Part shown: positions 16,111 through 24,821 of the stretch, one piece after another
Layout: each line of letters starts with the position of its first letter
Position numbering within the stretch: position 1 is the stretch's first letter
Assembly: GCF_002261215.1 (NCBI RefSeq)
Contig: NZ_NEVS01000001.1
Location: 1,178,001 to 1,242,000, forward strand
Source of the DNA: Bordetella genomosp. 11
GTDB taxonomy: Bacteria > Pseudomonadota > Gammaproteobacteria > Burkholderiales > Burkholderiaceae_B
Reading direction: 5' to 3'
Length of the DNA: 64,000 bases
The notes under the pieces: generated by a model
Database searches by the model: none
What the model was told of the DNA's origin: nothing
The model's input: the letters and a program-made list of their open reading frames with translations, nothing else
Translations under genes and position numbers: made by a program

Positions 16111-17280
16111 ATGTACGTTGCTGTGAAGGGCGGCGAACGCGCCATCCTGAATTCCTACCGCATGCTGGACGGTTATCGGCGTGGCGATCCCGCGGTCCCG
16201 GCGCTGACGCTGGCGCAGATCCGCGAACAAATGCCGCTGGCGGTGTCGCGCGTCATGGCGGAAGGCTCGCTGTACGATCCGCACCTGGCCGCGCTGGCGC
16301 TCAAGCAGGCGGCCGGCGATGCGATCGAAGCGGTATTCCTGCTGCGCGCGTACCGCACCACGCTGCCGCGCTTCGGCTATACGCAGCCGCTGGACACGGC
16401 ATGCATGGGGCTGCAGCGCCGCATATCGGCCACCTTCAAGGACGTGCCGGGCGGGCAGGTGCTGGGGCCCACCTACGACTACACGCAGCGCCTGCTGGAC
16501 TTCAGCCTGGAGGACGATGCCCCGGTGGCGCCGCTGCCGCCGGCCGAGGTTCCGCTCGATCCGGCCATGCCGCGCGTCACGGACCTGTTGCGGCACGAAT
16601 CGCTGGTGGAAGACGAAGCCATTCCGCCGGGCGACCCGGCGCCTTTCGACCTGACGCGCCAGCCGATGACCTTTCCGGCCTCGCGTCCGGCGCGGCTGCA
16701 GAACCTGGCACGCGCCGACGAGGGCTATCTGCTCTCCATGGGCTATTCGACGCAGCGCGGCTATGGCAATACGCATCCTTTCGCCGCCGAGATCCGCTAT
16801 GGATCGGTCGAAGTCGAGATGTTCGTCGAAGAGTTGGGTTTCGCGGTCACGCTGGGCGAAATCGATGTCACCGAGTGCCAGATGGTAAGCCAGTTCGCCG
16901 GCAACCCGCAGGAAGGCCCGCGCTTCACGCGCGGCTACGGGCTGGTCTTCGGCTACGGCGAACGCAAGGCCATGTCCATGGCGCTGGTCGACCGGGCCCT
17001 GCGCGCGGCGGAACTCGGCGAAGCCGCCGATTCCCCCGCCAACGACCACGAGTTCGTGCTGTATCACAGCGATAACGTCGAGGCCTCCGGCTTCGTCCAG
17101 CATTTGAAGTTGCCGCACTACGTGGATTTCCAGGCCAACCTGGAACTGGTGCGCCGGATGCGTGCCGAAAGCGCCGCGCAGGCCGGCGCGGATACGCAGG
17201 GCGGCGTCGCCGCGCACAACGAACGGCAGGCCACCCGGGCCGCCGCCGCATCCCCTCTGGACGAGGCCATCGCATCATGA
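16111..17280 (+). CDS. phnI: C-P lyase subunit PhnI
   Basis: A 389-residue PhnI, the nucleosidase component of the C-P lyase core, which releases the purine base so that the phosphonate can be coupled to ribose. The N-terminus MYVAVKGGERAI and the GYSTQRGYGNTHPF and HSDNVEASGFVQHLKLPHYV segments (shown in pieces) are strongly conserved in the family. The C-terminal 30 residues are Ala-rich and variable. It overlaps phnJ by four bases. Confidence 0.95.
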   Translation: MYVAVKGGERAILNSYRMLDGYRRGDPAVPALTLAQIREQMPLAVSRVMAEGSLYDPHLAALALKQAAGDAIEAVFLLRAYRTTLPRFGYTQPLDTACMGLQRRISATFKDVPGGQVLGPTYDYTQRLLDFSLEDDAPVAPLPPAEVPLDPAMPRVTDLLRHESLVEDEAIPPGDPAPFDLTRQPMTFPASRPARLQNLARADEGYLLSMGYSTQRGYGNTHPFAAEIRYGSVEVEMFVEELGFAVTLGEIDVTECQMVSQFAGNPQEGPRFTRGYGLVFGYGERKAMSMALVDRALRAAELGEAADSPANDHEFVLYHSDNVEASGFVQHLKLPHYVDFQANLELVRRMRAESAAQAGADTQGGVAAHNERQATRAAAASPLDEAIAS

Positions 17281-18197
17281 CCGTCAGTTCCGTACCCGCT
17301 TCCGCCGGCGCCGCCCAGGCCGGCGTCGCGCGCGATCCGCATTACAACTTCGCCTACCTGGACGAATCGACCAAGCGCATGCTGCGCCGCGCGCTGCTGA
17401 AGGCCGTGGCGATCCCCGGCTACCAGGTGCCCTTCGGCAGCCGCGAAATGCCGCTGCCCTATGGCTGGGGCACCGGCGGCATCCAGGTGACGGCCGCCAT
17501 TATCGGCGCCGGCGATACCTTGAAAGTGATAGACCAGGGATCGGACGACACCACCAACGCGATCAATATCCGCCGCTTCTTCGCCCGCGTGACCGGCGTG
17601 AAAACGACCGAATCGACGCGCGACGCGACCATCGTGCAAACCCGCCATCGGGTGCCGGAAACGCCGTTGCGCGAAGGGCAGATCATGGTGTTCCAGGTGC
17701 CGATACCGGAACCGCTGCGTTGGCTGGAGCCCAGCGAAACCGAAACGCGCACCATGCATGCGCTGGCCGAATACGGCGGCATGCACGTCAAGCTGTACGA
17801 GGACATCGCGCAGCATGGCCATATCGCCACCACGTACGACTACCCGGTCGTGGTCAACGACCGCTACATGATGCGGCCTTCTCCCATCCCTAAATTCGAT
17901 AACCCCAAGCTGGACGGCAACCCCGCGCTGATGCTGTTCGGCGCCGGCCGCGAAAAGCGCGTCTACGCCGTGCCGCCGTATACCCGCGTGCGCAGCCTGG
18001 ACTTCGAGGACCATCCCTTTACCGTGGAGAAATGGCAGGACTGCTGCGCGCTGTGCGGATCGCGCGACAGCTACCTGGACGAGATCATCCTGGACGACCA
18101 GGGCAACCGCCACTTCGTCTGTTCCGATACCGAATACTGCGCGGACCGCCAGGCCGCCGGACACCGCGGCCCGGACGCCGGGGAGAACGCAGCATGA
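17277..18197 (+). CDS. phnJ: C-P lyase radical SAM subunit PhnJ
   Basis: A 306-residue PhnJ, which cleaves the carbon-phosphorus bond by radical chemistry. The four key cysteines keep the E. coli spacing (3, 22, 6): Cys257, Cys260 and Cys282 for the iron-sulfur cluster and Cys288 for the thiyl step. The glycyl-radical glycine corresponds to Gly48 in AIPGYQVPF. The protein has about 16 extra N-terminal residues compared with E. coli. It overlaps phnI and phnK by four bases each, so the core genes are coupled. All residues needed for activity appear intact. Confidence 0.96.
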   Translation: MTVSSVPASAGAAQAGVARDPHYNFAYLDESTKRMLRRALLKAVAIPGYQVPFGSREMPLPYGWGTGGIQVTAAIIGAGDTLKVIDQGSDDTTNAINIRRFFARVTGVKTTESTRDATIVQTRHRVPETPLREGQIMVFQVPIPEPLRWLEPSETETRTMHALAEYGGMHVKLYEDIAQHGHIATTYDYPVVVNDRYMMRPSPIPKFDNPKLDGNPALMLFGAGREKRVYAVPPYTRVRSLDFEDHPFTVEKWQDCCALCGSRDSYLDEIILDDQGNRHFVCSDTEYCADRQAAGHRGPDAGENAA

Positions 18198-18973
18198 TGG
18201 CACCCACGCCTTTGCTATCCGTGCGCGGCATGACGCACACCTGGGACGGCATCCACGGCTGCCGCGATATCGATTTCGACCTGTACGCCGGAGAGGTGCT
18301 GTGCGTGGTCGGCGAATCCGGCTCCGGCAAGACCACGCTGCTGCAGGCGGTGTCGTGCCAGGTCGCGCCGCAGTCCGGCAGCGTGTCCTACGACCTGCGC
18401 GAGGAAGGGCTGACCGATCTGGCCACGCTATCCCAGTCCCGGCTGCGCCTGCTGGCGCGCACCGACTGGGGGTTCGTGCGGCAGAATCCGCGCGACGGCC
18501 TGCGCATGCAGGTCAGTGCCGGCGCCAATATCGCCGAGCGCCTGATGGCCGTTGGCCAGCGGCATTATGGCGGCCTGCGTGAAGTCGCGGGCAACTGGCT
18601 GCACAAGATGGAAATCGATGTGGGCCGCCTGGACGACAGGCCGGCGTCGTTTTCCGGCGGCATGCAACAGCGCCTGCAGATCGCCCGCAACCTGGTGACG
18701 CACCCGCGCATGGTGTTCATGGACGAACCGACCGCATCGCTGGACGTCTCGGTGCAGGCCCGCCTGCTGGACCTGCTGCGCCAGCTGGTAGCCGACTTGG
18801 GGCTGGCCGCCATCGTGGTCACCCACGATCTTGCCGTGGCGCGCCTGCTGGCGCATCGCACGCTGGTAATGCGCGGCGGCCATGTCGTGGAAAGCGGCTT
18901 GACCGACCAGATCCTGGACGACCCGCAGCATCCGTATACCCAATTGCTGGTTTCTTCGATTCTCCAGTCGTAG
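18194..18973 (+). CDS. phnK: C-P lyase ATP-binding subunit PhnK
   Basis: A 259-residue ABC-type ATPase that associates with the PhnGHIJ core. It has Walker A GESGSGKTT, an ABC signature FSGGMQQRLQIARNLV (FSGGMQQ core), Walker B MVFMDEPTASLDV and a switch His in VVTHDLAV. The start at 18194 overlaps the phnJ stop (ATGA). The open frame continues upstream inside phnJ but is a shadow there. It is followed by a 150-bp spacer with a dispersed repeat before phnL. Confidence 0.94.
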   Translation: MMAPTPLLSVRGMTHTWDGIHGCRDIDFDLYAGEVLCVVGESGSGKTTLLQAVSCQVAPQSGSVSYDLREEGLTDLATLSQSRLRLLARTDWGFVRQNPRDGLRMQVSAGANIAERLMAVGQRHYGGLREVAGNWLHKMEIDVGRLDDRPASFSGGMQQRLQIARNLVTHPRMVFMDEPTASLDVSVQARLLDLLRQLVADLGLAAIVVTHDLAVARLLAHRTLVMRGGHVVESGLTDQILDDPQHPYTQLLVSSILQS

Positions 18974-18979
18974 AGGAAG

Positions 18980-19066
18980 CCCATCCCCGAAGCGCTGCGC
19001 GCTTCCCCCCTCGAAGGGAGCGACGCTGGCGGAACGGCAAAGCCGGCTCCGGCGGCGTCCCCGATC
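18980..19066 (+). repeat. Dispersed intergenic repeat, copy A (between phnK and phnL)
   Basis: An approximately 87-bp sequence with two adjacent potential hairpins, GAAGCGC-TGC-GCGCTTC followed by a C-run/G-run pair, then a GCCGGCTCCGGC segment. A clearly related copy lies in inverse orientation at 30667-30751. It interrupts an otherwise overlapping operon and may act on mRNA stability or processing; that effect is inference. Confidence 0.75.
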
Positions 19067-19123
19067 AACACCATACCGGTTTCCCGCGTCGTGGGGCGCG
19101 CGAAGCACGGCGGAGTAATTGAG

Positions 19124-19837
19124 ATGATGCAACGACACATGATGATGGAAGCGCGCGGGCTGTCCAAGCTCTTCACGCTGCACAACCAGGGCGGCATTAC
19201 GCTGCCCGTGCTGCGCGACGTGTCCTTCGATGCGGCGCGCGGCGAATGCCTGGTGCTCTCCGGCCCGTCGGGTACCGGCAAAAGCACGCTGCTGCGCTGC
19301 CTGTACGGCAATTACCTGGCCACCTCCGGCAGCATACGGGTGCGCGACGGCGACGATTGGACAGAGCTGACCCGGGCGCCCGAACAACGCATCCTGCAGC
19401 TGCGGCGCGACGTGATCGGCTACGTCAGCCAGTTCCTGCGCGCCATCCCGCGTGTCGCCACGCTGGACGTGGTCGCGGATCCGCTGCGCCAGCGTGGCGT
19501 CGCCGCCGACCAGGCGCGCGCGCGTGCCGCCGGGCTGCTGGAACGCCTGCGGCTGCCCCGCCGCTTGTGGGACCTGCCGCCCGCCACGTTTTCCGGCGGG
19601 GAGCAGCAACGTGTGAATATCGCGCGCGGATTTATCGGCGGGCATCCGCTGTTGCTGCTGGACGAGCCGACGGCTTCGCTGGACGCGGGAAATCGGGAAG
19701 TCGTCGTTTCGCTGATCCGCGATGCCGTGGCCGAAGGCCGCTGCGTGATAGGCATTTTCCATGACGATGCGGTGCGCGATGCCGTGGCGACGCGCGTCCT
19801 GGCACTGGAACCGGCCTCCGCGGCCCTGCAGGAGTAA
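19124..19837 (+). CDS. phnL: C-P lyase ATP-binding subunit PhnL
   Basis: 237 residues from the ATG at 19124 (GGAG eight bases upstream); in-frame alternatives are a GTG at 19091 and Met codons at 19127 and 19139-19145. It is an ABC ATPase with Walker A GPSGTGKST, signature FSGGEQQRVNIARGF, Walker B LLLLDEPTASLD and the conserved FLRAIPRV segment of PhnL. PhnL is the second ATPase of the C-P lyase complex. It precedes phnM by two bases. Confidence 0.93.
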   Translation: MMQRHMMMEARGLSKLFTLHNQGGITLPVLRDVSFDAARGECLVLSGPSGTGKSTLLRCLYGNYLATSGSIRVRDGDDWTELTRAPEQRILQLRRDVIGYVSQFLRAIPRVATLDVVADPLRQRGVAADQARARAAGLLERLRLPRRLWDLPPATFSGGEQQRVNIARGFIGGHPLLLLDEPTASLDAGNREVVVSLIRDAVAEGRCVIGIFHDDAVRDAVATRVLALEPASAALQE

Positions 19838-19839
19838 CC

Positions 19840-21042
19840 ATGGCGACCACACTGCTGACCCATGCCCGCATCGTGCTGGCCGACGATGTCCTGGACAATG
19901 CGTCGCTGCTGATCGAGGACGACCGCATTGCCGCCGTGGACCCCGTGAATCCGCGAGCCGACCGCGTGGTCGAACTGCGCGGGCAAACACTGATGCCGGG
20001 CCTGATCGACCTGCATTGCGATGCCATCGAAAAAGAGGCGGAGCCGCGCGCCCGCGTGCTGTTCCCGCTGGAATTCGCGGTGGCGCAGGTCGACCGCCGC
20101 AATGCCGCGGCCGGCATCACCACGCCGTACCATGCGGTGTCCTTCGCCAACCGCGAATGGGGCGTGCGCAACAACGACACGGCGGCCCAGGTCATCCGCA
20201 TGCTGCACGCCTTCAAGCCCCACAGCCTGGTGGACAACCGGGTGCATTGCCGCTACGAGGTCACCGACCCGTTCGCGGTGCCCGTCCTGACCGCGTTGAT
20301 GGACGAAGGCATGGTCAATCTGCTGTCGGTGATGGATCATTCGCCCGGCCAGGGACAATTCAAGACGCTGGATGCCTATCTGGAATACATGATGGGCAAT
20401 CACGGGATGAGCCGCGAACAGGCCGAGGAAGCGGCGCGCGCCAAGGCCGAGGCCCAGGAGGGCGCGGTGGGCCGCGTCGAGCACCTGCTGGAGCGGGCGC
20501 GCCGTCACGGCATCCCCACCGCCAGCCACGACGACGACTCCGTCCACCGCATCGCGGCGATGCGCGCGCTGGGCGTGGCGATGAGCGAATTCCCCATCAC
20601 CCTGGATACCGCCAAGGCGGCCGTTTCCTGCGGGCTGCCCACCATCCTGGGAGCGCCCAACGTGCTGCGCGGCCAGAGCCAGAGCGGTTCCATGCGCGCC
20701 ATCGACGCGATCCGCGCGGGTGTCGCCAGCTGCCTGTGTTCGGACTACCAGCCCTCTACGTTGATCGCCGCTGCCTTCGTCGCCGCGCGCCAGGCGTCGC
20801 TGCCGCTGCCCCAGGCCGTGGCGCTGGTATCGGGCAACCCGGCCAAGGCCGCGGGGCTGCACGACCGCGGACGCATCCAGGCCGGCCTGCGCGCGGACCT
20901 GACGGCCGTCGCGACCGTGAACGGACAGCCGCTGGTCAGCCATACCTGGAGCGCCGGGCGGCTGGTGTTTTCCGCCAGCTATCCCGCCCTCCCGGATCCG
21001 GCCGTACCGCGGCATGCCGAACGCGTCGAGGCACCAGCGTAA
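19840..21042 (+). CDS. phnM: Alpha-D-ribose 1-methylphosphonate 5-triphosphate diphosphatase PhnM (operon copy)
   Basis: A 400-residue amidohydrolase that converts ribose phosphonate triphosphate to the monophosphate substrate of PhnJ. The metal-binding motif DLHCDAIEKE, the AAGITTPYHAVSF segment, HDDDSVHRIA and SDYQPSTLI are PhnM landmarks. It is last in the phnGHIJKLM operon, two bases after phnL. It differs clearly from the minus-strand copy, for example DLHCDAIEKE against DLHGDAFERA, so this is an old paralogous pair rather than a recent duplication. Confidence 0.93.
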   Translation: MATTLLTHARIVLADDVLDNASLLIEDDRIAAVDPVNPRADRVVELRGQTLMPGLIDLHCDAIEKEAEPRARVLFPLEFAVAQVDRRNAAAGITTPYHAVSFANREWGVRNNDTAAQVIRMLHAFKPHSLVDNRVHCRYEVTDPFAVPVLTALMDEGMVNLLSVMDHSPGQGQFKTLDAYLEYMMGNHGMSREQAEEAARAKAEAQEGAVGRVEHLLERARRHGIPTASHDDDSVHRIAAMRALGVAMSEFPITLDTAKAAVSCGLPTILGAPNVLRGQSQSGSMRAIDAIRAGVASCLCSDYQPSTLIAAAFVAARQASLPLPQAVALVSGNPAKAAGLHDRGRIQAGLRADLTAVATVNGQPLVSHTWSAGRLVFSASYPALPDPAVPRHAERVEAPA

Positions 21043-21111
21043 GCGCGCGCGGAGCGCGTGCTCGAAGGTCCCGGCAACGCTTCCCGGCGGAACACGGGCC
21101 GCGATGCGTCC

Positions 21112-21138
21112 GGAACGATCCCGCGCAAGCGCCACATA
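21112..21138 (+). promoter_or_regulatory. HrpL/BtrS-type (ECF sigma) promoter-like sequence
   Basis: GGAAC (21112-21116) and CCACATA (21132-21138) are separated by 15 bp, close to the hrp-box pattern GGAACC-N15/16-CCACNNA used by HrpL-type sigma factors. The spacing is one base shorter than the classical form. It lies 22 bp before the start of the orphan effector-like gene. In Bordetella the HrpL-like sigma factor BtrS controls type III secretion genes. Confidence 0.55.
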
Positions 21139-21160
21139 AGGCGTTTTGCGGGAGATGCCC

Positions 21161-24100
21161 ATGTACGCGTGCGCGACCGGCGCAGCCGGTTTTCGACCTG
21201 AGTTTTTCCTACCTTACCGGCAAGAGGATGTTTCGGCGCAGGGCACGCAGGCCGTGCCCTGCGCCGGCATCAGCTATAGCCGCGAGCAGCATGGCTCGAA
21301 CAGGGCCTTCTGCGCCGGCCCGCTTTTCGAGCGGTACCGCGATGAAATGCGCGTTTTGCTGGATACCCTGGCCGAATTCGCGGCGCAGGGCAAGTCGCTG
21401 GAGCAGGCACGAAAGATCGCCGATGGCTACAACTGCCTGTTTCGCCGGCGCTTCAATGCACCGTACCAGGAGTGCTACGCCGAATTGATCGATGGCTCGG
21501 GCAAGCGGGCATTGGAAAGCATAGATGCGCTGCTGCGCGATGGCGCCATCCCGCTGCACATCAGGATAAGCGCGGCGGTGAACCTCTCCGGAAGCCTGGA
21601 CGTGTGCGAAGGCGGCACGCTGTCCAACCTGATCGCCACGCAGCGCGGGCTGCTGATGTCGGCGGGCGGCATTAAGGCCCGGTTCTGGAAGATGAAGGAA
21701 GACTGCACGCGCGGTGTACTGCAGGAAGCGGTACACGAGAAATTCGGGCGGCGCAAAGGCTATACCGACTATGAAATCCACTACGTCAACGCCGCCTGGA
21801 ATGCGCTGGCCGCCGAGATCGGCCTGGAGCCCGTCTCCGATCCACGCGCCCCGGCGCTGCGCGCCGAGGACCCGGCCTTTGTCGATGCCTGCCGGACCCT
21901 GGTCCTGGAGTCCATCACGCCCGACAACCTGGCCAGCCTGCTCGCCGACCAATGCCTGTCCGCCTTCAGGAACGCCGCGCCGCCGGAACTGCGGCACGCG
22001 CAGCACGGCCAGGGCATTCCGGCGTGGTTCGAAGCCGCGCTGGACGATATCCTGCTGGACCTGGGCCTGGGCGCCGAGCGCCTGACCTTGCACGCTTTCG
22101 TGCAACTGGACGAGTTCGGCGAACGCTACAGGCTGCGGACCGACGCCACGCTCATCGCCGTCGCGCTGCTCGACGCCATCCACGCCGAGGGACTGATGGA
22201 CGACATCCCGGTCCAGCGGGCGGAATGGCATGACGAGCGTGGCCAGCGCGCCGTGGCGCTCTCCTATGGCAAGCTCGCCTGGCAGACATCGGAGGCAGAG
22301 ACAGCTATGGCACGCTGGAAGAGTCCGGATCCCCTGACGATCGCCGATCTGCGCAGGTGGCGGCAGGCGCGCCGGCCGGACGCAGCCGACGTTTCTCCGG
22401 TCGAGGTACGGGCCGCCATCCGCGCCGACGATCCCCGGGAGCTTGTCGATACCCCGGCCGAATGCCTGACCGATACCGATACCCTGCTGCTCCTGCTGGT
22501 GCGCCTGGGCAATGACGAGGCGTGCCGATATCTGAATCGCAATATCGGCCATTTTCGCGATCATTTCCCGGTCGGCGAGCGGGCCGCGCTGATCGACGGC
22601 GTGATGCACATGGGCAATGCGGGCTTCGTGCTGGCGTCCTGCTGGTACACCGATATGTATGCGCTGCTGAGCGAGGTTTCCCGGCCGGGCGGAGCGACCC
22701 GCTTGCAGCGCTGGATGGCCCAGCGCAACGCGGCAGCCATCGATGCGGCGCGCCTGCTCGCGGAGCAAGGGTGGGGCGGCGCCGCGCCCACGCAGCGGAA
22801 AAGCCAGCAGCTCTACCGCCTGCTGTGCGGCAACCACGATACGCCGATGCTGTACGACGCCATGGTGGCGGACAACGTGGCGGGTATCGGCGCATGGCAT
22901 CGCCTGCTGTGCTCCCCGGCCGTGTTGCCCGCTGTCGGCGCGGTATTGCACGACCTGTTGATCGCCGACTGCAAGGGCAGCACTCCAGCCCTGGTCGCCG
23001 CCATGCATCGCGACCGTGCCGGAGCGGTCGAGGCGTATCGCGCCATGCTGACCGATCCGGTCCTCCTGCCAAAGATCCGTCGCAGGCTGCTCTGCCTGCT
23101 GGCGGGCACCGGTACGCGTTTCGGCCGTACGCTGCAGGTCGGGAGCCCGCTGATCTACGCCATGGACGGCGGTAGCGCGGCCGCCATCCTGGCCTACGGC
23201 AGCATGCTGCTCGATCCCGCCCTCTTCCCGGAAATCCGGGAGGATATGCCCACGCTGCTCGGGATTCGCACCGCAAGCGAGCGCCCAGGTGCCCGCAAAT
23301 ATTATCAATCCGTCCTATGGTGGGCGATGAGCAAGGGGCAGGCCGGGGCCCTCGACGCGTACCGCCGCGTCCTGGTTCAGCCGGCCATCCTGGAATGCAT
23401 GAAGGACAGCCTTCCCGCCCTGGTGACCGGCAAGGATCCCCTGGGCCAGGTCACGGCATTGCATAGCGCATTGGAGCAGGGCCATGCGGCCGCCATCGAC
23501 GCATACCATGCCTTCGTCGCCGATCCCGCCTTGTTGCCGTTCATCCGGCATGTACTGCCCAAAGCGCTGCTGGCGCAAGGCTCGTGGGGAGCGCCGGGCC
23601 TGGCGTTGGCCATGCAGAAGGGGCACGCGCAAGCCGTGGCGTCCTACCACGCGATGCTGGTCGATGAGGCGCTTCTGCCCGTCATCGCACGCAGCCTGCC
23701 AGGACTGCTGCAGGCCAGGTCCGTGGGCGAGCCCGCGGGGGTTGCCAAGGCAGTGGCCGCGGGGCATACCCGCGTGGTCGCGGCATTCCATGCCCTGGTG
23801 GTCGATCCGAAGATCCTGTCGGCGATCGCGCATGTCTTGCCGGAGCTGCTGGTCGCCAAGGACATATCCGGCGCGGCGGGACTGCCGGCCGCGGGGCAGG
23901 AGGGATATGCGGACACGGTCGCCGCCTATCGCGCCATCCTGCTCGATGGCAGGATCGGGCCATGCATAGAAGACCGCATCCGGAGGCGCCTGGCGCGCGC
24001 CGCGGCTTCGGGTGCCATGCGGAGCATGGCCGCCATGTCCAAGCCGGCGGCGCCGGCGCATGCCTCGCTCGCGTGGGAGGCCGAGGTGGACCAATGGCTG

Positions 24101-24184
24101 CGCTTGCACATCGAGCGGCACATGTCACGGCCCGGATTCGTCGCCCGGATGGCCTTGCGCATCCAGCGGTGGGCGGCCGCCTGA
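21161..24184 (+). CDS. Large helical-repeat protein, candidate type III secreted effector
   Basis: 1007 residues from the ATG at 21161, chosen because GGGAG lies 7 bases before it and the promoter-like box is just upstream. No signal peptide or membrane segment is seen. The N-terminal half (about residues 45-420) is a mixed domain with Cys-containing motif DVCEGGTLSNL; I do not recognise it. The C-terminal half (about 520-945) consists of about seven degenerate 62-70-residue helical repeats with the pattern GHA-x-AV-x-AYHAML-x-DP-x-LLP. It is not part of the phn operon: it has its own candidate promoter. Size, repeats and the hrp-like box suggest an injected effector, but no secretion genes are in the window and catalytic activity is unknown. 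Confidence 0.6.
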   Translation: MYACATGAAGFRPEFFLPYRQEDVSAQGTQAVPCAGISYSREQHGSNRAFCAGPLFERYRDEMRVLLDTLAEFAAQGKSLEQARKIADGYNCLFRRRFNAPYQECYAELIDGSGKRALESIDALLRDGAIPLHIRISAAVNLSGSLDVCEGGTLSNLIATQRGLLMSAGGIKARFWKMKEDCTRGVLQEAVHEKFGRRKGYTDYEIHYVNAAWNALAAEIGLEPVSDPRAPALRAEDPAFVDACRTLVLESITPDNLASLLADQCLSAFRNAAPPELRHAQHGQGIPAWFEAALDDILLDLGLGAERLTLHAFVQLDEFGERYRLRTDATLIAVALLDAIHAEGLMDDIPVQRAEWHDERGQRAVALSYGKLAWQTSEAETAMARWKSPDPLTIADLRRWRQARRPDAADVSPVEVRAAIRADDPRELVDTPAECLTDTDTLLLLLVRLGNDEACRYLNRNIGHFRDHFPVGERAALIDGVMHMGNAGFVLASCWYTDMYALLSEVSRPGGATRLQRWMAQRNAAAIDAARLLAEQGWGGAAPTQRKSQQLYRLLCGNHDTPMLYDAMVADNVAGIGAWHRLLCSPAVLPAVGAVLHDLLIADCKGSTPALVAAMHRDRAGAVEAYRAMLTDPVLLPKIRRRLLCLLAGTGTRFGRTLQVGSPLIYAMDGGSAAAILAYGSMLLDPALFPEIREDMPTLLGIRTASERPGARKYYQSVLWWAMSKGQAGALDAYRRVLVQPAILECMKDSLPALVTGKDPLGQVTALHSALEQGHAAAIDAYHAFVADPALLPFIRHVLPKALLAQGSWGAPGLALAMQKGHAQAVASYHAMLVDEALLPVIARSLPGLLQARSVGEPAGVAKAVAAGHTRVVAAFHALVVDPKILSAIAHVLPELLVAKDISGAAGLPAAGQEGYADTVAAYRAILLDGRIGPCIEDRIRRRLARAAASGAMRSMAAMSKPAAPAHASLAWEAEVDQWLRLHIERHMSRPGFVARMALRIQRWAAA

Positions 24185-24278
24185 CCCGCGCGGCGCCTTG
24201 CCAGGCCCCGGCGCGCGCAGTCTCGCTTCAGCGGCAGGCGGGGGCGCGGGCGGGGCGGGGAACCGCGATCGGGCGGGC

Positions 24279-24809
24279 TTACGCCGCCGTGATGACGATG
24301 GCGACGCGGCGGTTTTCCGCGCGGCCCGCGGCAGTCCCGTTGTCGGCGATGGGGCGGCTCGCGCCCAGGCCGCGCACACCGACATTGGCGGCGGGCATGC
24401 CGGCGGCCTGCACGACGTCGGCAACGGCCTGCGCGCGCCGCAGGGACAATTGCTGGTTGTAGTCGGCCGCGCCCACGTTGTCGGTATGTCCATCCAGCCG
24501 CATGTGTTCGATTCCGACGCGCAGCAGATTACCGGTCAGGCGCTGGATATTGTCGCGGGCCTCGGGCTTGACGACATAGGCGTCGAAGTCGAACAACACC
24601 TTGTCGGACAATCCCAGTTCCCAGCCCTCGTCGGTCTGCTTGAAGCCTTCCTGCTTCAGCACCGCGATCTGCGCCGGCGTCAGCCCCTGCGGCACGGTCT
24701 GGCAGCCGGCCAGCAGCAGCGCCGCGCAGGTCAGCCACAGGATCCGGCGCAGATACGCGGCAGCGCGGGTGTGAAACCGGCCGAGAGCGGATGGATGGAT
24801 TGCGGACAC
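24279..24809 (-). CDS. yfiB: OmpA-family lipoprotein (YfiB-like)
   Basis: A 176-residue lipoprotein with lipobox LLLAGC (Cys at about residue 36) and a C-terminal OmpA peptidoglycan-binding domain (about 70-175). The core motif is LDGHTDNVGAADYNQQLSLRR, with Asp and Arg positioned to bind diaminopimelate (motif quoted in part: GHTDNVG). It is the last gene of a yfiR-yfiN-yfiB unit, 12 bp after the diguanylate cyclase stop. In the known system, outer-membrane YfiB sequesters periplasmic YfiR and releases the cyclase YfiN. Confidence 0.85.
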   Translation of the reverse strand: MSAIHPSALGRFHTRAAAYLRRILWLTCAALLLAGCQTVPQGLTPAQIAVLKQEGFKQTDEGWELGLSDKVLFDFDAYVVKPEARDNIQRLTGNLLRVGIEHMRLDGHTDNVGAADYNQQLSLRRAQAVADVVQAAGMPAANVGVRGLGASRPIADNGTAAGRAENRRVAIVITAA

Positions 24810-24821
24810 GGACGAACTCCT

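Noticed and set aside
19091-19124. GTG at 19091 as the phnL start
   Set aside because: It is in frame but has no ribosome-binding site; the ATG at 19124 is better placed with GGAG eight bases upstream.
21209-23308. A 699-codon minus-strand frame opposite the effector candidate
   Set aside because: No domain features and no start signal; the plus strand has promoter, ribosome-binding site and protein repeats.
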